A DNA stretch of 64,000 nucleotides from Cyanosarcina radialis HA8281-LM2 (GTDB lineage: Bacteria > Cyanobacteriota > Cyanobacteriia > Cyanobacteriales > CCAP-1448): positions 186,001 to 250,000 of the forward strand of contig JAHHHA010000002.1 in NCBI GenBank assembly GCA_019359615.1. Reading direction: 5' to 3'. The translations under genes and the position numbers were made by a program. Of this stretch, positions 36,394 through 46,357 are shown piece by piece (positions within the stretch are counted from its first letter, which is position 1; every line of letters starts with the position of its first letter). The notes beneath the pieces are model-generated. The model was not told the DNA's origin. It did not search any database and saw nothing but the letters and a program-made list of their open reading frames with translations.

Positions 36394-36637
36394 GCTTTGT
36401 TTGCTGTTGCCGCATCGGTTGTAGAGGTCGAGATTTTTTGATGTCGATCGAGGAACAATATCAGATCTAGAACGTCCACTACCAAAAGCTGTCAAATTCC
36501 TCAATTTGCAGCCTTATTTATCGAACTCACGCGCACTTGACGAAATTGGATTTTCAGACCGGAACTCTCACACTTCCCTGAAACCGGGGATGCCCATGTA
36601 AGTTTTACTGTAGCTAGATTGTGAGGAGGCTTAACTA

Positions 36638-37528
36638 ATGACTTCCAAACTTGTTAGGTCAAGTTTTTTAGGGTTGGGCGTTGTATCTGCGATCGCCTTA
36701 ACGCTACCACTGTTCTGGAGTAAATCTGGAGATGCTCAAACCCGTTTATCTCAGATTACTCCCCCTGCAACTCCTGGTATCCCAGGACTGACTCCCCCGC
36801 CCATACCTACACCTACTTCCACTGCCGGGCCGTTAGTAGATCCAACTCCCCCTGGAATTGGCAGTCCTTCACCGGAGCCAACTTCTTTACCAACCACACC
36901 TTCCCCAGGATTGTCTCCGTTCCCAACTCCCACTTCTTTACCAGGTACTAGTCCTTTACCTGGCTCAACTCCATTCCCAGGTACTAGTCCTTTACCTGAC
37001 TCAACTCCATTCCCAGGTACTAGTCCTTCACCGGGTACTAGTCCCTTCCCAGGCACTAGTCCTTTACCAGATCCGACTCCGACCCCAATTCCCCTAACAA
37101 CACCTAGCCCGACTCCAACCCCAATTCTCCCAACCACGCCCAGCCCGACTCCCACATCCACGCCTGGTTCGACAGTTCCGGGTAGCGGTAATTCTCTGTC
37201 TGCTAAACTTACCGGATCGGAGTCTAAAGGCAGTGGTGCGGCTGTAGTCACCCTGTTTAAGAGTGACGAGAAACTCTGTTACAAAGTTACCGTTTCTGGG
37301 CTTGATGCTGTTACTAAGGCTGGTATTTATAAGGGCAGCGCTGGTGATAGCGGCACTGAGGTAGTAGCTTTCAAATCTCCTGCGGCAGGCATGGAAAATA
37401 AATGCGTGGCTGCGAAAGCTGATGTCTTAGATGCTATTACTCAAAACCCATCGGGTTACTATGTCAGCGTTCACACCAAGAAATACCCTAAAGGAGCCAT
37501 CAGAGGTCAATTAGCTAGTAAACCCTAG
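36638..37528 (+). CDS. Exported CHRD-domain protein with Pro/Ser/Thr repeats
   Basis: 296 residues. A signal peptide is at about 1-32 (basic start, then FLGLGVVSAIALTLPLFW). Residues about 45-180 are a Pro/Ser/Thr-rich repeat region with units such as PLPGSTPFPGTS, encoded by tandem DNA repeats. The C-terminal CHRD domain (about 186-296) shows AKLTGSESKGSGAAVVTLF, LCYKVTVSGLDAVTKAGIYKG and PSGYYVSVHTKKYPKGAIRGQL. CHRD (chordin) domains occur in bacterial secreted proteins of unknown role. A good GGAGG ribosome site precedes ATG 36638, and a strong terminator follows the gene. Confidence 0.85.
   Translation: MTSKLVRSSFLGLGVVSAIALTLPLFWSKSGDAQTRLSQITPPATPGIPGLTPPPIPTPTSTAGPLVDPTPPGIGSPSPEPTSLPTTPSPGLSPFPTPTSLPGTSPLPGSTPFPGTSPLPDSTPFPGTSPSPGTSPFPGTSPLPDPTPTPIPLTTPSPTPTPILPTTPSPTPTSTPGSTVPGSGNSLSAKLTGSESKGSGAAVVTLFKSDEKLCYKVTVSGLDAVTKAGIYKGSAGDSGTEVVAFKSPAAGMENKCVAAKADVLDAITQNPSGYYVSVHTKKYPKGAIRGQLASKP
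36944..37075. repeat. Tandem repeats encoding the Pro-rich region of the CHRD protein
   Basis: Units related to CCAGGTACTAGTCCTTTACC alternate with GACTCAACTCCATTCCC, several copies nearly identical. This is typical of a region that expands and contracts. Confidence 0.75.
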
Positions 37529-37594
37529 ATAGTTGAATTCTCAAGTTTTCAACTTAGCACGTCTTCGTGCCCATAAATTCGAGCGATAGCGATC

Positions 37595-37635
37595 GCTCGA
37601 CAAGCCCATTATCCGGTTTGTTGAGCTTTTTTTTT
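37595..37635 (+). terminator. Strong rho-independent terminator after the CHRD gene
   Basis: A 12-bp stem with two G-T pairs (GCTCGACAAGCC / GGTTTGTTGAGC), an eight-base loop and nine Ts. It separates the CHRD gene from the kinase gene. Confidence 0.9.
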
Positions 37636-37696
37636 GCAAATTGCTGTCAGAGCGATCGCCTATAATAGATGGCCTCTCCCCAACTGAAAAACTCCT

Positions 37697-39532
37697 ATGA
37701 GTAACTTTCCTAACTTTACTCTTCATGGTTATCAAGTTATTTCAGAATTAGGGCGCAACCGCGAAGGCGGACGAATTACCTGGCTAGCTACTCACCTCGA
37801 CACCAAAAAACAGGTAGTCCTCAAACAATTTTGCTTTGCTCAAGCTGGTTCTGATTGGTCGGCTTACAACGCCTACGAACGCGAAATTCAAGTTTTACAA
37901 GGATTGAATCATCCTGGTATCCCGCGCTATTTAGGTGGCTTCGATACCCCCGATGGCTTTTGTCTGATTCAAGAATATAAAAATGCCCTTTCTCTTGCTA
38001 ACAACAGAAGCTTTGAGCCAGAAGAAATCAAAAAAATTGCGATCGAAGCTTTGGAAATTCTGGTTTATTTACAAAATCGCATTCCCCCAGTCATCCATCG
38101 AGATCTTAAACCGGAAAACATTCTGGTAGACGATCGACTAAACGTTTACCTAATTGATTTTGGTTTCGCTCGCATTGGCTCGCAAGAAGTTTCTGGCAGT
38201 AGTGTCTTTCGAGGCACTCCAGGTTTCATTCCACCAGAACAACTCCGCCAGCCTACAGAAGCTTCCGATCTTTATGGGTTGGGAGCCACCTTAATTTGCT
38301 TGCTGACTGGCATTAAATCGACAGCCATTCAAGATTTAACTGATAATGACGAGCCTTATTTAATTCAGTTTCAGGAGCGCGTCCCCAAACTCAGTTTGCG
38401 CTTCATTCAATGGCTGGAAAAAATGGTTCAGCCCAAGCTAAAAGCTCGCTTTGTTCATGCCGAATCAGCTTTAGAAGCCCTAAAACCGTTATATGTTATT
38501 CGCATTCCCGAAGCTCACTTCGATCGAACAGTTATCGAATTTACTGCTACTAGATTAGGGAAAAAGATCGCTCAAACTATTACTGTTAGCAATCCCATTC
38601 CTGAAACTATTCTAGAAGGGAGATGGGAAGTTGTACCCCATCCGAGCGATCCACCTCATACCCCAGATAATCATACTTGGATCTCCTTCGAGCCAGCTAA
38701 TTTTGCTCACAATGAAGTGGAGTGTCAAGTTTTAGTCGATACGGGGAAACTATTGGCAGATAAAAGCTACAAACGTCAGATCTTGCTACATACTAATTGT
38801 ACGCCAGAAACTTACTATTTCAATCTTGAACTTCAAACTGCTCCCCTACCGATCGTCAAACAAAAGTTGCCTTATAGTTCCCTGAATACACTATTAGTCA
38901 TTTCTGGCATTGTAGGATTTTTGGGTGGAAATTTGCCCGCTATACTTGAGGCTTTGTCAGAGTTAGTGGGTGAAGCTATTGGTCCACCTATAGGACCGAT
39001 GGTGAGTTCATCTGCTTATCTGCGTGACTTAATATGGGGAATTTCTTTTGGTTTTTTAATTGGGTCTTTAAGCAAGCCAATTCTTAAGTCAGTGGTGAAG
39101 AATGTAATTTGGTTTGTAATTGGATGGTTCATAATTTATTCTGTAATTGTCCCTATATTTATTGGAATAAGTAATGGTTATGTGACAAGTATAATTGTGA
39201 GGGTAATAGTCAAGAGCATGGTGAGAGATACTGTGTTAACAACTGGATGTTTGTTTGGAAGCATGATTGCCTATTTATCTAAAAAAACAGCTCGAAGTTT
39301 ATCAGGCAAAAAAATTAGTAAAGTTTTAATTTTTTGGCTAATGTTACTAACAGCAGGCTTAGGTATTAGCTTAGGAGGTTTCTTGGCTACCGGATGGCTC
39401 AACCAATTTGTCATTTTGGCGCTAGCAGGCACAAGTTTGCCATTAGCTATTATGTTGGTCTATCCAACTTTAAAAAGACACAGATTAATTGCTCAATATC
39501 GTAAATCCGAGCAACATCTAATTAAACCCTAA
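37697..39532 (+). CDS. Serine/threonine protein kinase with C-terminal membrane helices
   Basis: 611 residues. The kinase domain (about 10-265) is complete: Lys43 in VVLKQF, HRD at 134-136 (HRDLKPEN), DFG at 154-156, and FRGTPGFIPPEQ in the activation segment. A beta-rich domain (about 270-390) follows, with FDRTVIEFTATRLGKKIAQTITVSNP, resembling an immunoglobulin-like fold. Residues about 395-595 hold roughly six membrane helices. The membrane part lies after, not before, the sensor-like domain, which is less usual than the single-helix layout of the other kinase at 25586-27256. Ligand and targets unknown. Confidence 0.88.
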   Translation: MSNFPNFTLHGYQVISELGRNREGGRITWLATHLDTKKQVVLKQFCFAQAGSDWSAYNAYEREIQVLQGLNHPGIPRYLGGFDTPDGFCLIQEYKNALSLANNRSFEPEEIKKIAIEALEILVYLQNRIPPVIHRDLKPENILVDDRLNVYLIDFGFARIGSQEVSGSSVFRGTPGFIPPEQLRQPTEASDLYGLGATLICLLTGIKSTAIQDLTDNDEPYLIQFQERVPKLSLRFIQWLEKMVQPKLKARFVHAESALEALKPLYVIRIPEAHFDRTVIEFTATRLGKKIAQTITVSNPIPETILEGRWEVVPHPSDPPHTPDNHTWISFEPANFAHNEVECQVLVDTGKLLADKSYKRQILLHTNCTPETYYFNLELQTAPLPIVKQKLPYSSLNTLLVISGIVGFLGGNLPAILEALSELVGEAIGPPIGPMVSSSAYLRDLIWGISFGFLIGSLSKPILKSVVKNVIWFVIGWFIIYSVIVPIFIGISNGYVTSIIVRVIVKSMVRDTVLTTGCLFGSMIAYLSKKTARSLSGKKISKVLIFWLMLLTAGLGISLGGFLATGWLNQFVILALAGTSLPLAIMLVYPTLKRHRLIAQYRKSEQHLIKP

Positions 39533-39583
39533 AGATAATTACATGGCTGAGTTATTAGACGAAACAATTACTTGGAACTTATT

Positions 39584-39793
39584 ATGACTCAAACACCAAC
39601 ACTTCCAGATCCAGAGAAAGTCAAACAAACTGTTGCTAGAATGCGGGAAGTTTGCCGTCAGTTCGACAGTCTAAATTTCGCACTTGATGAGTTAATCGCT
39701 CAAATAGAAGTAGATATTTGGCATAGCTCTCTAACGGCTTATCGTTTGGGTAAAATCCCATCTACAGCTAATTCTGTAGAGACAGATAACTGA
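39584..39793 (+). CDS. Small hypothetical protein (69 aa)
   Basis: About 69 residues from ATG 39584 (a TTG at 39572 is the alternative). Mostly helical: PDPEKVKQTVARMREVCRQFDSLNFALDELIAQIEVD. I do not recognise the family. It ends 15 bases before the start of the Rpn-type gene and may be co-transcribed with it. Confidence 0.5.
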   Translation: MTQTPTLPDPEKVKQTVARMREVCRQFDSLNFALDELIAQIEVDIWHSSLTAYRLGKIPSTANSVETDN

Positions 39794-39808
39794 TAATTGT
39801 CTGAATTT

Positions 39809-40756
39809 ATGACCGAACAGCGCACAGATTACGACAGTCCTTGGAAAGAAATAATCGAAAGATATTTTCCCGACTTCTTAGAATTCTTTTTTCCGCTAGC
39901 CTTTGCCGAAATCGACTGGACAAAACCCTATGAATTTCTCGACCAAGAACTACAACAACTAGAAACCGATGCCGAAATTGGCAAGCGTCTAGCTGATAAA
40001 GTCGCTAAAGTTTGGCTGCTCAATGGTGAAGAGGCTTGGGTATTAATTCATATTGAAGTTCAAGGACAATACGATCGCAACTTCGCCGAACGAATGTATA
40101 CGTACAACTATCGCTTATTCGACCGCCACAAGCAACCCGTTATCAGCTTAGCAGTGTTAGCCGATGAAGAGAAAAATTGGCGACCTACCAGCTATGGTTA
40201 TGCTATTGGTGGATGTCGCGTCAGTTTAGAGTTTCCCATTGTCAAACTTTTAGACTACGAACAAAACTGGGAAACCTTAGAACAAACTCCAAATCCTTTT
40301 GGAGTAGTGGTGATGGCACACCTGAAAACCAAAGCTACGCACCAAAACCCACAGAATCGCTTACAGTGGAAACTGAGCCTAGTCAAAAGACTGTACGAAC
40401 GAGGTTATAACCGAGAAGATGTGGTGCGATTGTTTCGGTTTATCGACTGGATAATGTTGCTACCAAAAGAGTTAGCTAGTGGATTTAAAGCAGAAGTAAG
40501 AAACTACGAAGAGGCAAGGAAAATGCGTTATGTCACCAGTATCGAACAATTGGCAATTGAGGAAGGAATGGTCAAAACTGGGAGAGAGGCCGCTATCGAA
40601 GTCTTAGCGACGCGATTTGGAGAAGTTCCAAACTCTTATGTAGAAGCGATAAATGCGATCGACGATCCAGCAGTGCTAAAAACCCTTTTGAAAAGAGCGA
40701 TCGCTATTGATTCTATCGCTCAATTCCAGGAAGTTTTAGATGAGGTAACAAAATAG
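39809..40756 (+). CDS. Rpn-family PD-(D/E)XK nuclease-like protein
   Basis: About 315 residues from ATG 39809 (TTG 39797 is an alternative). The start YDSPWKEIIERYFPDFLEFFFP and the core ADKVAKVWLLNGEEAWVLIHIEVQGQYD (with E-x-Q) identify a family often annotated as cytosolic protein or putative transposase. The C-terminal part is helical with IAIDSIAQFQEVL. It is related in type, though not closely in sequence, to the protein at 7144-7932. A full-length frame and intact motif suggest it is functional; its role may be DNA cleavage linked to recombination. Confidence 0.78.
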   Translation: MTEQRTDYDSPWKEIIERYFPDFLEFFFPLAFAEIDWTKPYEFLDQELQQLETDAEIGKRLADKVAKVWLLNGEEAWVLIHIEVQGQYDRNFAERMYTYNYRLFDRHKQPVISLAVLADEEKNWRPTSYGYAIGGCRVSLEFPIVKLLDYEQNWETLEQTPNPFGVVVMAHLKTKATHQNPQNRLQWKLSLVKRLYERGYNREDVVRLFRFIDWIMLLPKELASGFKAEVRNYEEARKMRYVTSIEQLAIEEGMVKTGREAAIEVLATRFGEVPNSYVEAINAIDDPAVLKTLLKRAIAIDSIAQFQEVLDEVTK

Positions 40757-40843
40757 CCAGTATAGAAGATGAGGAGCGATTCTCCGCAGGAGACGCTACG
40801 CGATCGCCTAAAATGGATATCGCCCTTGAGGAATTCGATCGCC

Positions 40844-41332
40844 ATGATAATCGACCAAATATTTACAGTAGCTAATCTCTCAGTTTTGCCTTTTTGGGCA
40901 TTGATGATTATTTTGCCTAACTGGGGAGTTACCAAAAAAGTCATGGAATCTTTGATTCCCTTGGCAATTTTGGCTGTAGTTTATATTTATTTTTTTGTTC
41001 TTGTTCTAGCAATTACGCCAGAATCGGCTCAATTACTTTCTAGCCCTCAGTTAGCGGATCTAGCTAAAGCTTTTAGCGATGAAAAAATTATGGCAACTGG
41101 CTGGACTCACTATCTAGTGATGGATCTATTTGTTGGCAGGTGGATTTATTGGGAAGGACAGCGCACGAAAGTCTGGACGGCTCACTCTCTGCTGCTTTGC
41201 CTGTTTGCCGGGCCGATGGGATTGTTGTCTCATATTGTCACCGCTGCCGTTTCTCAGCGATTCCGGCCGAACTCTGAGGGCGAAATTACAGATGCGATCG
41301 CTAATCCTACACCTGAAGCGGCAAGTAAGTAG
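40844..41332 (+). CDS. ABA4-like (DUF4281) membrane protein
   Basis: About 162 residues from ATG 40844; the frame is open upstream but the family begins MIIDQIFTVANLSVLPFW. Four membrane helices are likely. Family landmarks are LSVLPFWALMIILPNW, WTHYLVMDLFVGRWIYWEGQRT and LFAGPMGLLSHIV. In plants ABA4 is needed for neoxanthin formation; the cyanobacterial relatives lack an agreed function but a carotenoid role is plausible. It is not flanked by carotenoid genes. Confidence 0.8.
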   Translation: MIIDQIFTVANLSVLPFWALMIILPNWGVTKKVMESLIPLAILAVVYIYFFVLVLAITPESAQLLSSPQLADLAKAFSDEKIMATGWTHYLVMDLFVGRWIYWEGQRTKVWTAHSLLLCLFAGPMGLLSHIVTAAVSQRFRPNSEGEITDAIANPTPEAASK

Positions 41333-41660
41333 AAAGATCGGGCCGTTGCGCTAACACGCCCTACTCGATCTACCCGATCGAAATAAGGCCTCATGGTTGG
41401 TTTCGTTGGGTTTCTTGCCGTCAACCCAACTCAGAGCAAGTTGTCTTTTCCGATGTCAAAAATAAGTTGAAGACTGGACAAAAAAGCATGGGGATCGGTT
41501 ATAGAAGTAAAAAGGGACAAAAGTAAATTTAACTGTCACCTAAAAAACTACGGGCAAATCGATCGGCAGTAAAACTGGGCAAAATTAATTCACAAGCTTA
41601 AAGAGCGCCATCATTTTTTCGTCTCGCATCCCAAACATTACCTAACTTGAAGGAGAATTC
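41333..41660. repeat. Gap with GTTGGGTT hairpin; pntA leader
   Basis: The hairpin repeat (41398-41432, ggttggtttcgttgggtttc...gtcaacccaac) occupies the left part. The right part should contain the pntA promoter; a GAAGGAG ribosome site lies at 41649-41655. No gene seen. Confidence 0.6.
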
Positions 41661-43283
41661 ATGACAATCGCCGTTGTCAAGGAGTTAGAAACGGTTGAAC
41701 CGCGATCGGTATCAACTCAAAAACCTAGCAAAATTGGTATACCAAAAGAAATCTACCCAGACGAACGCCGGGTAGCAGCTACGCCAGAAACAGTAAAAAC
41801 GCTACAAAAACTAGGCTTTGAAGTCTTAATTGAATCGGGAGCAGGTGCAGCCGCCAGCTATCTCGACGATGCCTATAAAGCAGTGGGGTGTCAGATTATC
41901 CCAGATGCAACTGCAATTTGGTCGTCGGCCGATATCGTCCTCAAAGTACGTCCGCCAGAGACTCATGAAGCTTCTATGCTGCGGGAAGGCGGTACTTTGA
42001 TTAGCTTTATTTATCCGGCTCAAAATGCCGATTTACTATCCCAACTAGCAGAACGCCAAGCTACGGTGCTGGCAATGGATGCCGTCCCCCGCATCACCCG
42101 CGCCCAAAAAATGGATGCCTTGAGTTCGATGGCCAACCTCGCGGGCTATCGGGCTGTGATTGAAGCCGCCAATAATTTCGGGCGGTTCTTCACCGGACAA
42201 ATTACCGCCGCTGGCAAGGTGCCCCCGGCCAAGGTGTTGATTATCGGTGCTGGAGTAGCTGGGCTAGCTGCGATCGGTGCAGCTAAAGGATTGGGAGCGA
42301 TCGTCCGGGCTTTCGATACGCGCTTGGTAGTCAAAGAGCAAGTAGAAAGCATGGGGGGCGAATTCCTCGAACTCAGTTTTGCCGAAGACGGTTCCGGTGA
42401 GGGCGGTTACGCCAAGGTGATGAGCGACGAGTTTATCAAAGCAGAAATGGCTTTGTTTGCCGAGCAAGCCAAAGAAGTCGATATCATTATCACCACCGCT
42501 TTGATTCCGGGCAAAAGAGCGCCCGTACTGATTACCGAAGAAATGGTAGCCAGCATGAGGCCGGGTTCGGTAGTTGTCGATATGGCCGCCGAACAAGGTG
42601 GTAACTGCGAAGTTACCAAACCTAATGAGGTTTACCGCTATAAAGATGTGACGATCGTTGGCTTAACCGATCTGCCCAGTCGGATGGCGAATCAGGCCAG
42701 CCAGCTATATGGCACCAATCTTTGCCACCTCTTGAGCGATATGGGTGGGGCTAACGACTACAAAGTGAATTTTGGCGATGAAGTGGTACGAGGTGCTTTA
42801 GTCCTCCACAATGGCGATTTAACTTGGCCCCCACCAAAGCTAGAACCGAAAGCAACGGAACAGAAAACTTCAGAGGAGCAGAAGAGCAAGAAAGTAGAAG
42901 CGAAGTCTGCCCCACCCGTTCCATCTGCGAGTAGCTCGAAGAGTAGCACTAACCTCTTATGGCCCATCCTTGCAGCGTTAGCTCTTGTCGGTGTAGGGAT
43001 AGGTGCGCCGGAGTCGTTTTTATCTCACTTCACGGTGTTTATCTTGGCTTGTTTTGTAGGCTGGCAAGTAATCTGGAACGTCAAACCTGCTTTGCACACG
43101 CCCTTGATGAGCGTCACCAATGCGATTAGCGGCATCATCATCATCGGTGGAATGCTGCAAATATCGAGCGATCTGAGTTCCCCGACAACTATTTTGGGAG
43201 CGATCGCTATTCTCCTCGGCACGATCAACGTTTCTGGCGGCTTCCTCGTTACCCAAAGGATGCTGAAGATGTTTCAGAAGTAG
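41661..43283 (+). CDS. pntA: Proton-translocating NAD(P) transhydrogenase, alpha subunit (fused form)
   Basis: 540 residues. Couples hydride transfer between NADH and NADP+ to proton flow across the membrane. The NAD-binding domain I (about 20-395) has [21 protein letters not shown], the [22 protein letters not shown] Rossmann loop and [19 protein letters not shown] Lys/Glu/Ser-rich linker (about 395-430) leads to membrane helices at about 435-540 (PntAB-like part). In many cyanobacteria I would expect pntAA and pntAB as separate genes; here one frame covers both. It starts the pntA-pntB unit. Confidence 0.93.
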   Translation: MTIAVVKELETVEPRSVSTQKPSKIGIPKEIYPDERRVAATPETVKTLQKLGFEVLIESGAGAAASYLDDAYKAVGCQIIPDATAIWSSADIVLKVRPPETHEASMLREGGTLISFIYPAQNADLLSQLAERQATVLAMDAVPRITRAQKMDALSSMANLAGYRAVIEAANNFGRFFTGQITAAGKVPPAKVLIIGAGVAGLAAIGAAKGLGAIVRAFDTRLVVKEQVESMGGEFLELSFAEDGSGEGGYAKVMSDEFIKAEMALFAEQAKEVDIIITTALIPGKRAPVLITEEMVASMRPGSVVVDMAAEQGGNCEVTKPNEVYRYKDVTIVGLTDLPSRMANQASQLYGTNLCHLLSDMGGANDYKVNFGDEVVRGALVLHNGDLTWPPPKLEPKATEQKTSEEQKSKKVEAKSAPPVPSASSSKSSTNLLWPILAALALVGVGIGAPESFLSHFTVFILACFVGWQVIWNVKPALHTPLMSVTNAISGIIIIGGMLQISSDLSSPTTILGAIAILLGTINVSGGFLVTQRMLKMFQK

Positions 43284-43309
43284 AGCGATCGTTGGCTCGG
43301 GCCATAACG

Positions 43310-43350
43310 CGCCCTCACCCCCAACCCCTCTCCCAAGCTTGGGAGAGGGG
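43310..43350. repeat. CCCTCTCCCAAGCTTGGGAGAGGG hairpin between pntA and pntB
   Basis: A dispersed hairpin repeat with the 'cgccctcacccccaacccc' lead-in sits in the 164-base gap inside the pnt unit. It could reduce or shape read-through from pntA into pntB. Confidence 0.7.
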
Positions 43351-43447
43351 AGCCGGAGGCTCCTTTGAGGGCTGAATGCTATGGCTATTGAACGAACTCG
43401 ATCTGAACACCGAACAACTAACAATTGACCATTAACCACTGACAAAT

Positions 43448-44848
43448 ATGTCAAATAATTTGCTGACAGTCGCATATATTGCGGCAAGTGCTTTGTTTAT
43501 TTTGAGTTTGGGCGGGCTATCCAATCAAGAAAGTGCCCGCAAAGGCAATCTTTACGGCATCTTGGGGATGCTAATTGCTTTTGTCGCTACAGCTACCGTT
43601 CTTCCCCACGGGATTACGGAATACGCAACCCTGAGTACAGTTATCTTGCCAGGGGTAGTAATTGGCGCGATCGTTGCTTCTCGCGTGGCGATGACATCGA
43701 TGCCAGAACTGGTGGCCATCCTCCATAGCTTCGTCGGGGCGGCGGCGGTTCTGGTAGGCGTGGCTAACTACTTAGAACCAAATTCATCCCTCACGGGGGT
43801 AGAAGCAACGATTCACCAACTGGAAATCTTTATCGGTGTCTTCATTGGGGCGGTGACGTTTACGGGTTCGATTATCGCCTTTGGCAAACTGCGGGCGATT
43901 ATCAGCAGTAAATCGCTGATGCTACCAGCGCGTCACTGGTTGAATTTAGGGATGATTCTCGCTTCCGTATGGCTGGGCTTTCAGTTCATGGGAACTGGCA
44001 GTTTGAGCGGATTGCCAGCCCTGTTAATTATGTGCGCGATCGCCTCTCTTTTGGGCATCCATCTCGTACTGGCAATAGGCGGGGCTGATATGCCCGTGGT
44101 AATCTCCATGCTCAACAGCTACTCTGGTTGGGCGGCGGCGGCGGCGGGTTTCATGCTGTCGAACGATTTGCTGATTATCACTGGCGCATTAGTCGGTAGT
44201 AGTGGGGCTATCCTCAGCTACATCATGTGTAAAGCCATGAATCGATCGTTTATCAGCGTGATTGCAGGCGGTTTCGGTGCGGGTGCAGGTAGCGGTAGTG
44301 CTGCCCCAATTGAAGGCGAAGCGACTGCTACCACAGTTGACGAAGCTGCCGAAATGCTCAAAGATGCCAAGAGCGTAATTATCGTTCCTGGTTACGGTAT
44401 GGCAGTAGCTCAAGCGCAACACGCCGTTTCCGATATTACTCGCACTCTACGCGATCGCGGTACTCAAGTCCGGTTTGGCATCCATCCGGTAGCTGGTAGG
44501 TTGCCGGGGCATATGAACGTCTTGCTAGCTGAGGCTGATGTTCCCTACGACATCGTGCTGGAAATGGACGAAATTAACGAAGATTTCGCCAAAACCGATG
44601 CCGTGTTGGTCATTGGTGCTAACGATACCGTCAACCCCAGCGCGATCGAAGATCCCAATAGTGCGATCGCTGGGATGCCCGTTTTAGAAGTCTGGAACTC
44701 TACCAACGTTATCGTCCTGAAGCGCAGCATGGCTAGCGGCTACGCTGGGGTGGAAAATCCCTTGTTCTACAAGTCGAATACCAAGATGCTATTTGGCGAT
44801 GCCAAGAAAAACGTCGATGCACTTCTCGGCAAACTCAGCTATGCGTAA
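43448..44848 (+). CDS. pntB: NAD(P) transhydrogenase, beta subunit
   Basis: 466 residues. About eight membrane helices fill residues 5-270 (for example [26 protein letters not shown] and [20 protein letters not shown]). The C-terminal NADP-binding domain III starts after the Gly/Ala-rich hinge. It has [46 protein letters not shown] and [12 protein letters not shown]. All landmarks of an active subunit are present. It is 164 bases behind pntA, with a strong terminator after it. Confidence 0.95.
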   Translation: MSNNLLTVAYIAASALFILSLGGLSNQESARKGNLYGILGMLIAFVATATVLPHGITEYATLSTVILPGVVIGAIVASRVAMTSMPELVAILHSFVGAAAVLVGVANYLEPNSSLTGVEATIHQLEIFIGVFIGAVTFTGSIIAFGKLRAIISSKSLMLPARHWLNLGMILASVWLGFQFMGTGSLSGLPALLIMCAIASLLGIHLVLAIGGADMPVVISMLNSYSGWAAAAAGFMLSNDLLIITGALVGSSGAILSYIMCKAMNRSFISVIAGGFGAGAGSGSAAPIEGEATATTVDEAAEMLKDAKSVIIVPGYGMAVAQAQHAVSDITRTLRDRGTQVRFGIHPVAGRLPGHMNVLLAEADVPYDIVLEMDEINEDFAKTDAVLVIGANDTVNPSAIEDPNSAIAGMPVLEVWNSTNVIVLKRSMASGYAGVENPLFYKSNTKMLFGDAKKNVDALLGKLSYA

Positions 44849-44890
44849 CTAGACTGTGAGATTGTAGCTGAAACGTGAATTTTAGCAATT

Positions 44891-44941
44891 AAAAACTGTC
44901 TCTCCAATTATCCTACAATGATACTTGAGAGGCAGTTTTTT
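44891..44941 (+). terminator. Rho-independent terminator after pntB
   Basis: Arms AAAAACTGTCTCTC and GAGAGGCAGTTTTTT with one wobble pair and a bulge, ending in a T-run. It closes the pnt operon. Confidence 0.85.
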
Positions 44942-45074
44942 AAATTTTATTTTTATTCCATATCACTGTAGCTTTTATATGAATCGACGTAGCTCTTCAG
45001 TTCCTACCTTTGATGCTATGCTGCTTCCTACTATTCAGGCTCTAAAAATCTTAGACGGGTAGGGAGAATAAGTC

Positions 45075-45254
45075 ATGCACACAAACGAAATTATCGAAGA
45101 AATTCACAAATACAGAGAGGAATACGCCCGCTCTTTTAACTACGACCTGAATGCCATGTTTGAAGATTTGCGAAAGAAGCAGATTGCTAGCGGACGCAAA
45201 TTTGTCAAACTTCCCATTAGGCGCAGATCTGACAAATCAATGCAGACAAAATAA
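45075..45254 (+). CDS. Small cyanobacterial hypothetical protein (59 aa)
   Basis: 59 residues: opens MHTNEIIEEIHKYREEY, then a helix (NYDLNAMFEDLRKKQIASGRK) and a basic end (FVKLPIRRR). Proteins with this HTNEII-EIHK-RE...F-DL opening are common next to toxin or PIN-like genes in cyanobacteria, from memory. No partner gene is intact downstream here. An AGGGAG ribosome site precedes the ATG at 45075. It may be an orphan antitoxin-like protein; this is inference. Confidence 0.65.
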   Translation: MHTNEIIEEIHKYREEYARSFNYDLNAMFEDLRKKQIASGRKFVKLPIRRRSDKSMQTK

Positions 45255-45512
45255 ACTGAGAGTTTGTCTTGTCGAACGTAGAGTTTTGGGTGCGATCGCA
45301 TCCCAGTTTCAGCAGTTGGCAAAGACTGGACTTTAGACTAGTTCCCGGTGCGAAACTGCCAAGACAACATAGCCTAGTTTTTTTAGCGTTGAGATAGAAA
45401 AATGTGGAAAATATCCTGATAACAACCGCCAGCTAAGTTATCGGAAAATCCTCCTAATTCGGGTATACAGGTAATGCTGATTACCTGGCTTTTACCGGAT
45501 AAAAATATAAAT

Positions 45513-45880
45513 TTAATTCTGCTGCTGGCGGGGAGATATTAAAGCTCGACTGATAACAGTTAAGTTGTGAGCAATTATCCCCCAGCCCACCCAACGTTTC
45601 AACCCGATATCTCCTCGATACCGACAACGTTGGAATCCAAAGCAGCGTTTGAGAAAGCTAATACGTCCTTCGACTCCGTTATGCCAATGACGACCTTTAA
45701 CAAATTTTCTTGGCCTTTCATGTTGAATGCGTGATTGACTTCTATAACCTCCTTTCGGCAATATCACTTGTTTGATTCCTAAGTCTTCGGCATACTTTTC
45801 ATGACTTTGGGAGTAAACACCTCGGTTGGTGGGCCACCAAAATTTTCGAGATGTTGGTCGAGACTAGCAACTAGTTGTTG
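45513..45880 (-). pseudogene. Broken DDE transposase, C-terminal part (ISNCY-like)
   Basis: On the minus strand the end of a DDE transposase can be read: TNRGVYSQSHEKYAEDLGIK, then VILPKGGYRSQSRIQHERPRK and HNGVEGRISFLKRCFGFQRC, followed by RWVGWGIIAHNL. The catalytic glutamate is in the VEGRISFLKR motif. Upstream the frame changes near 45833: an earlier piece (LDQHLENFGGPPT) is in a different frame, so there is a frameshift. The N-terminal half and the start are missing. I place it in the ISNCY-type group from motif memory. The element is dead. Confidence 0.75.
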
Positions 45881-45961
45881 AGTAAGTAAGTAGGCACAAA
45901 AAAGCCAACTTATGTAAAGATAAGTAAATTCCCCAAAGCATCTACTAGCTGGCATTAAATT

Positions 45962-46357
45962 ATGGGCGCTCGTTTAAGAGTATTTCTCAGTGGCCAACAA
46001 GATCGGACTCTGTTTAATCTAAGAACAGCAGACGTACCCCAAAAGGTCAAAGATCGAGCCGAAGTTATTCGCTTAAATACACAAGGTTGGTACGTCGAGA
46101 AGATCGCAGCTTATTTTGATTGGACTGCACAAACAGTGAGAGAGACGATTCATCGATGGCAGAAATTAGGGATGGAGGGACTTTGGGAATCGGAGGGTCG
46201 AGGTGCCAAACCGAAATGGCAAGAAGAAGACACGATCTATCTGGAGCAATGTCTCAAGCAAGAGCCACGAACGTATAATAGTCGTCAACTACTGGACTAT
46301 GCCCCAGTCCCATCGTTGCAGAAAAGATATCTATCTTCCGAAGGTTTTTCTCGATAA
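45962..46357 (+). pseudogene. Truncated IS630-type transposase, N-terminal part
   Basis: 131 residues. The N-terminal HTH region of IS630 transposases is recognisable: KVKDRAEVIRLNTQGWYVEKIAAYFDWTAQTVRETIHRWQ, then GMEGLWESEGRGAKPKW, up to the second HTH (YNSRQLL). After about residue 112 the sequence (DYAPVPSLQKRYLS) no longer matches and the frame stops. The DDE catalytic domain is absent, so it is a remnant and probably inactive, although the DNA-binding half might still be made. Confidence 0.75.

Noticed and set aside
36751-37251. A 166-residue minus-strand frame rich in Gly/Val
   Set aside because: It is the complement of the Pro/Ser/Thr repeat of the CHRD gene; long open frames on the other strand are expected there.
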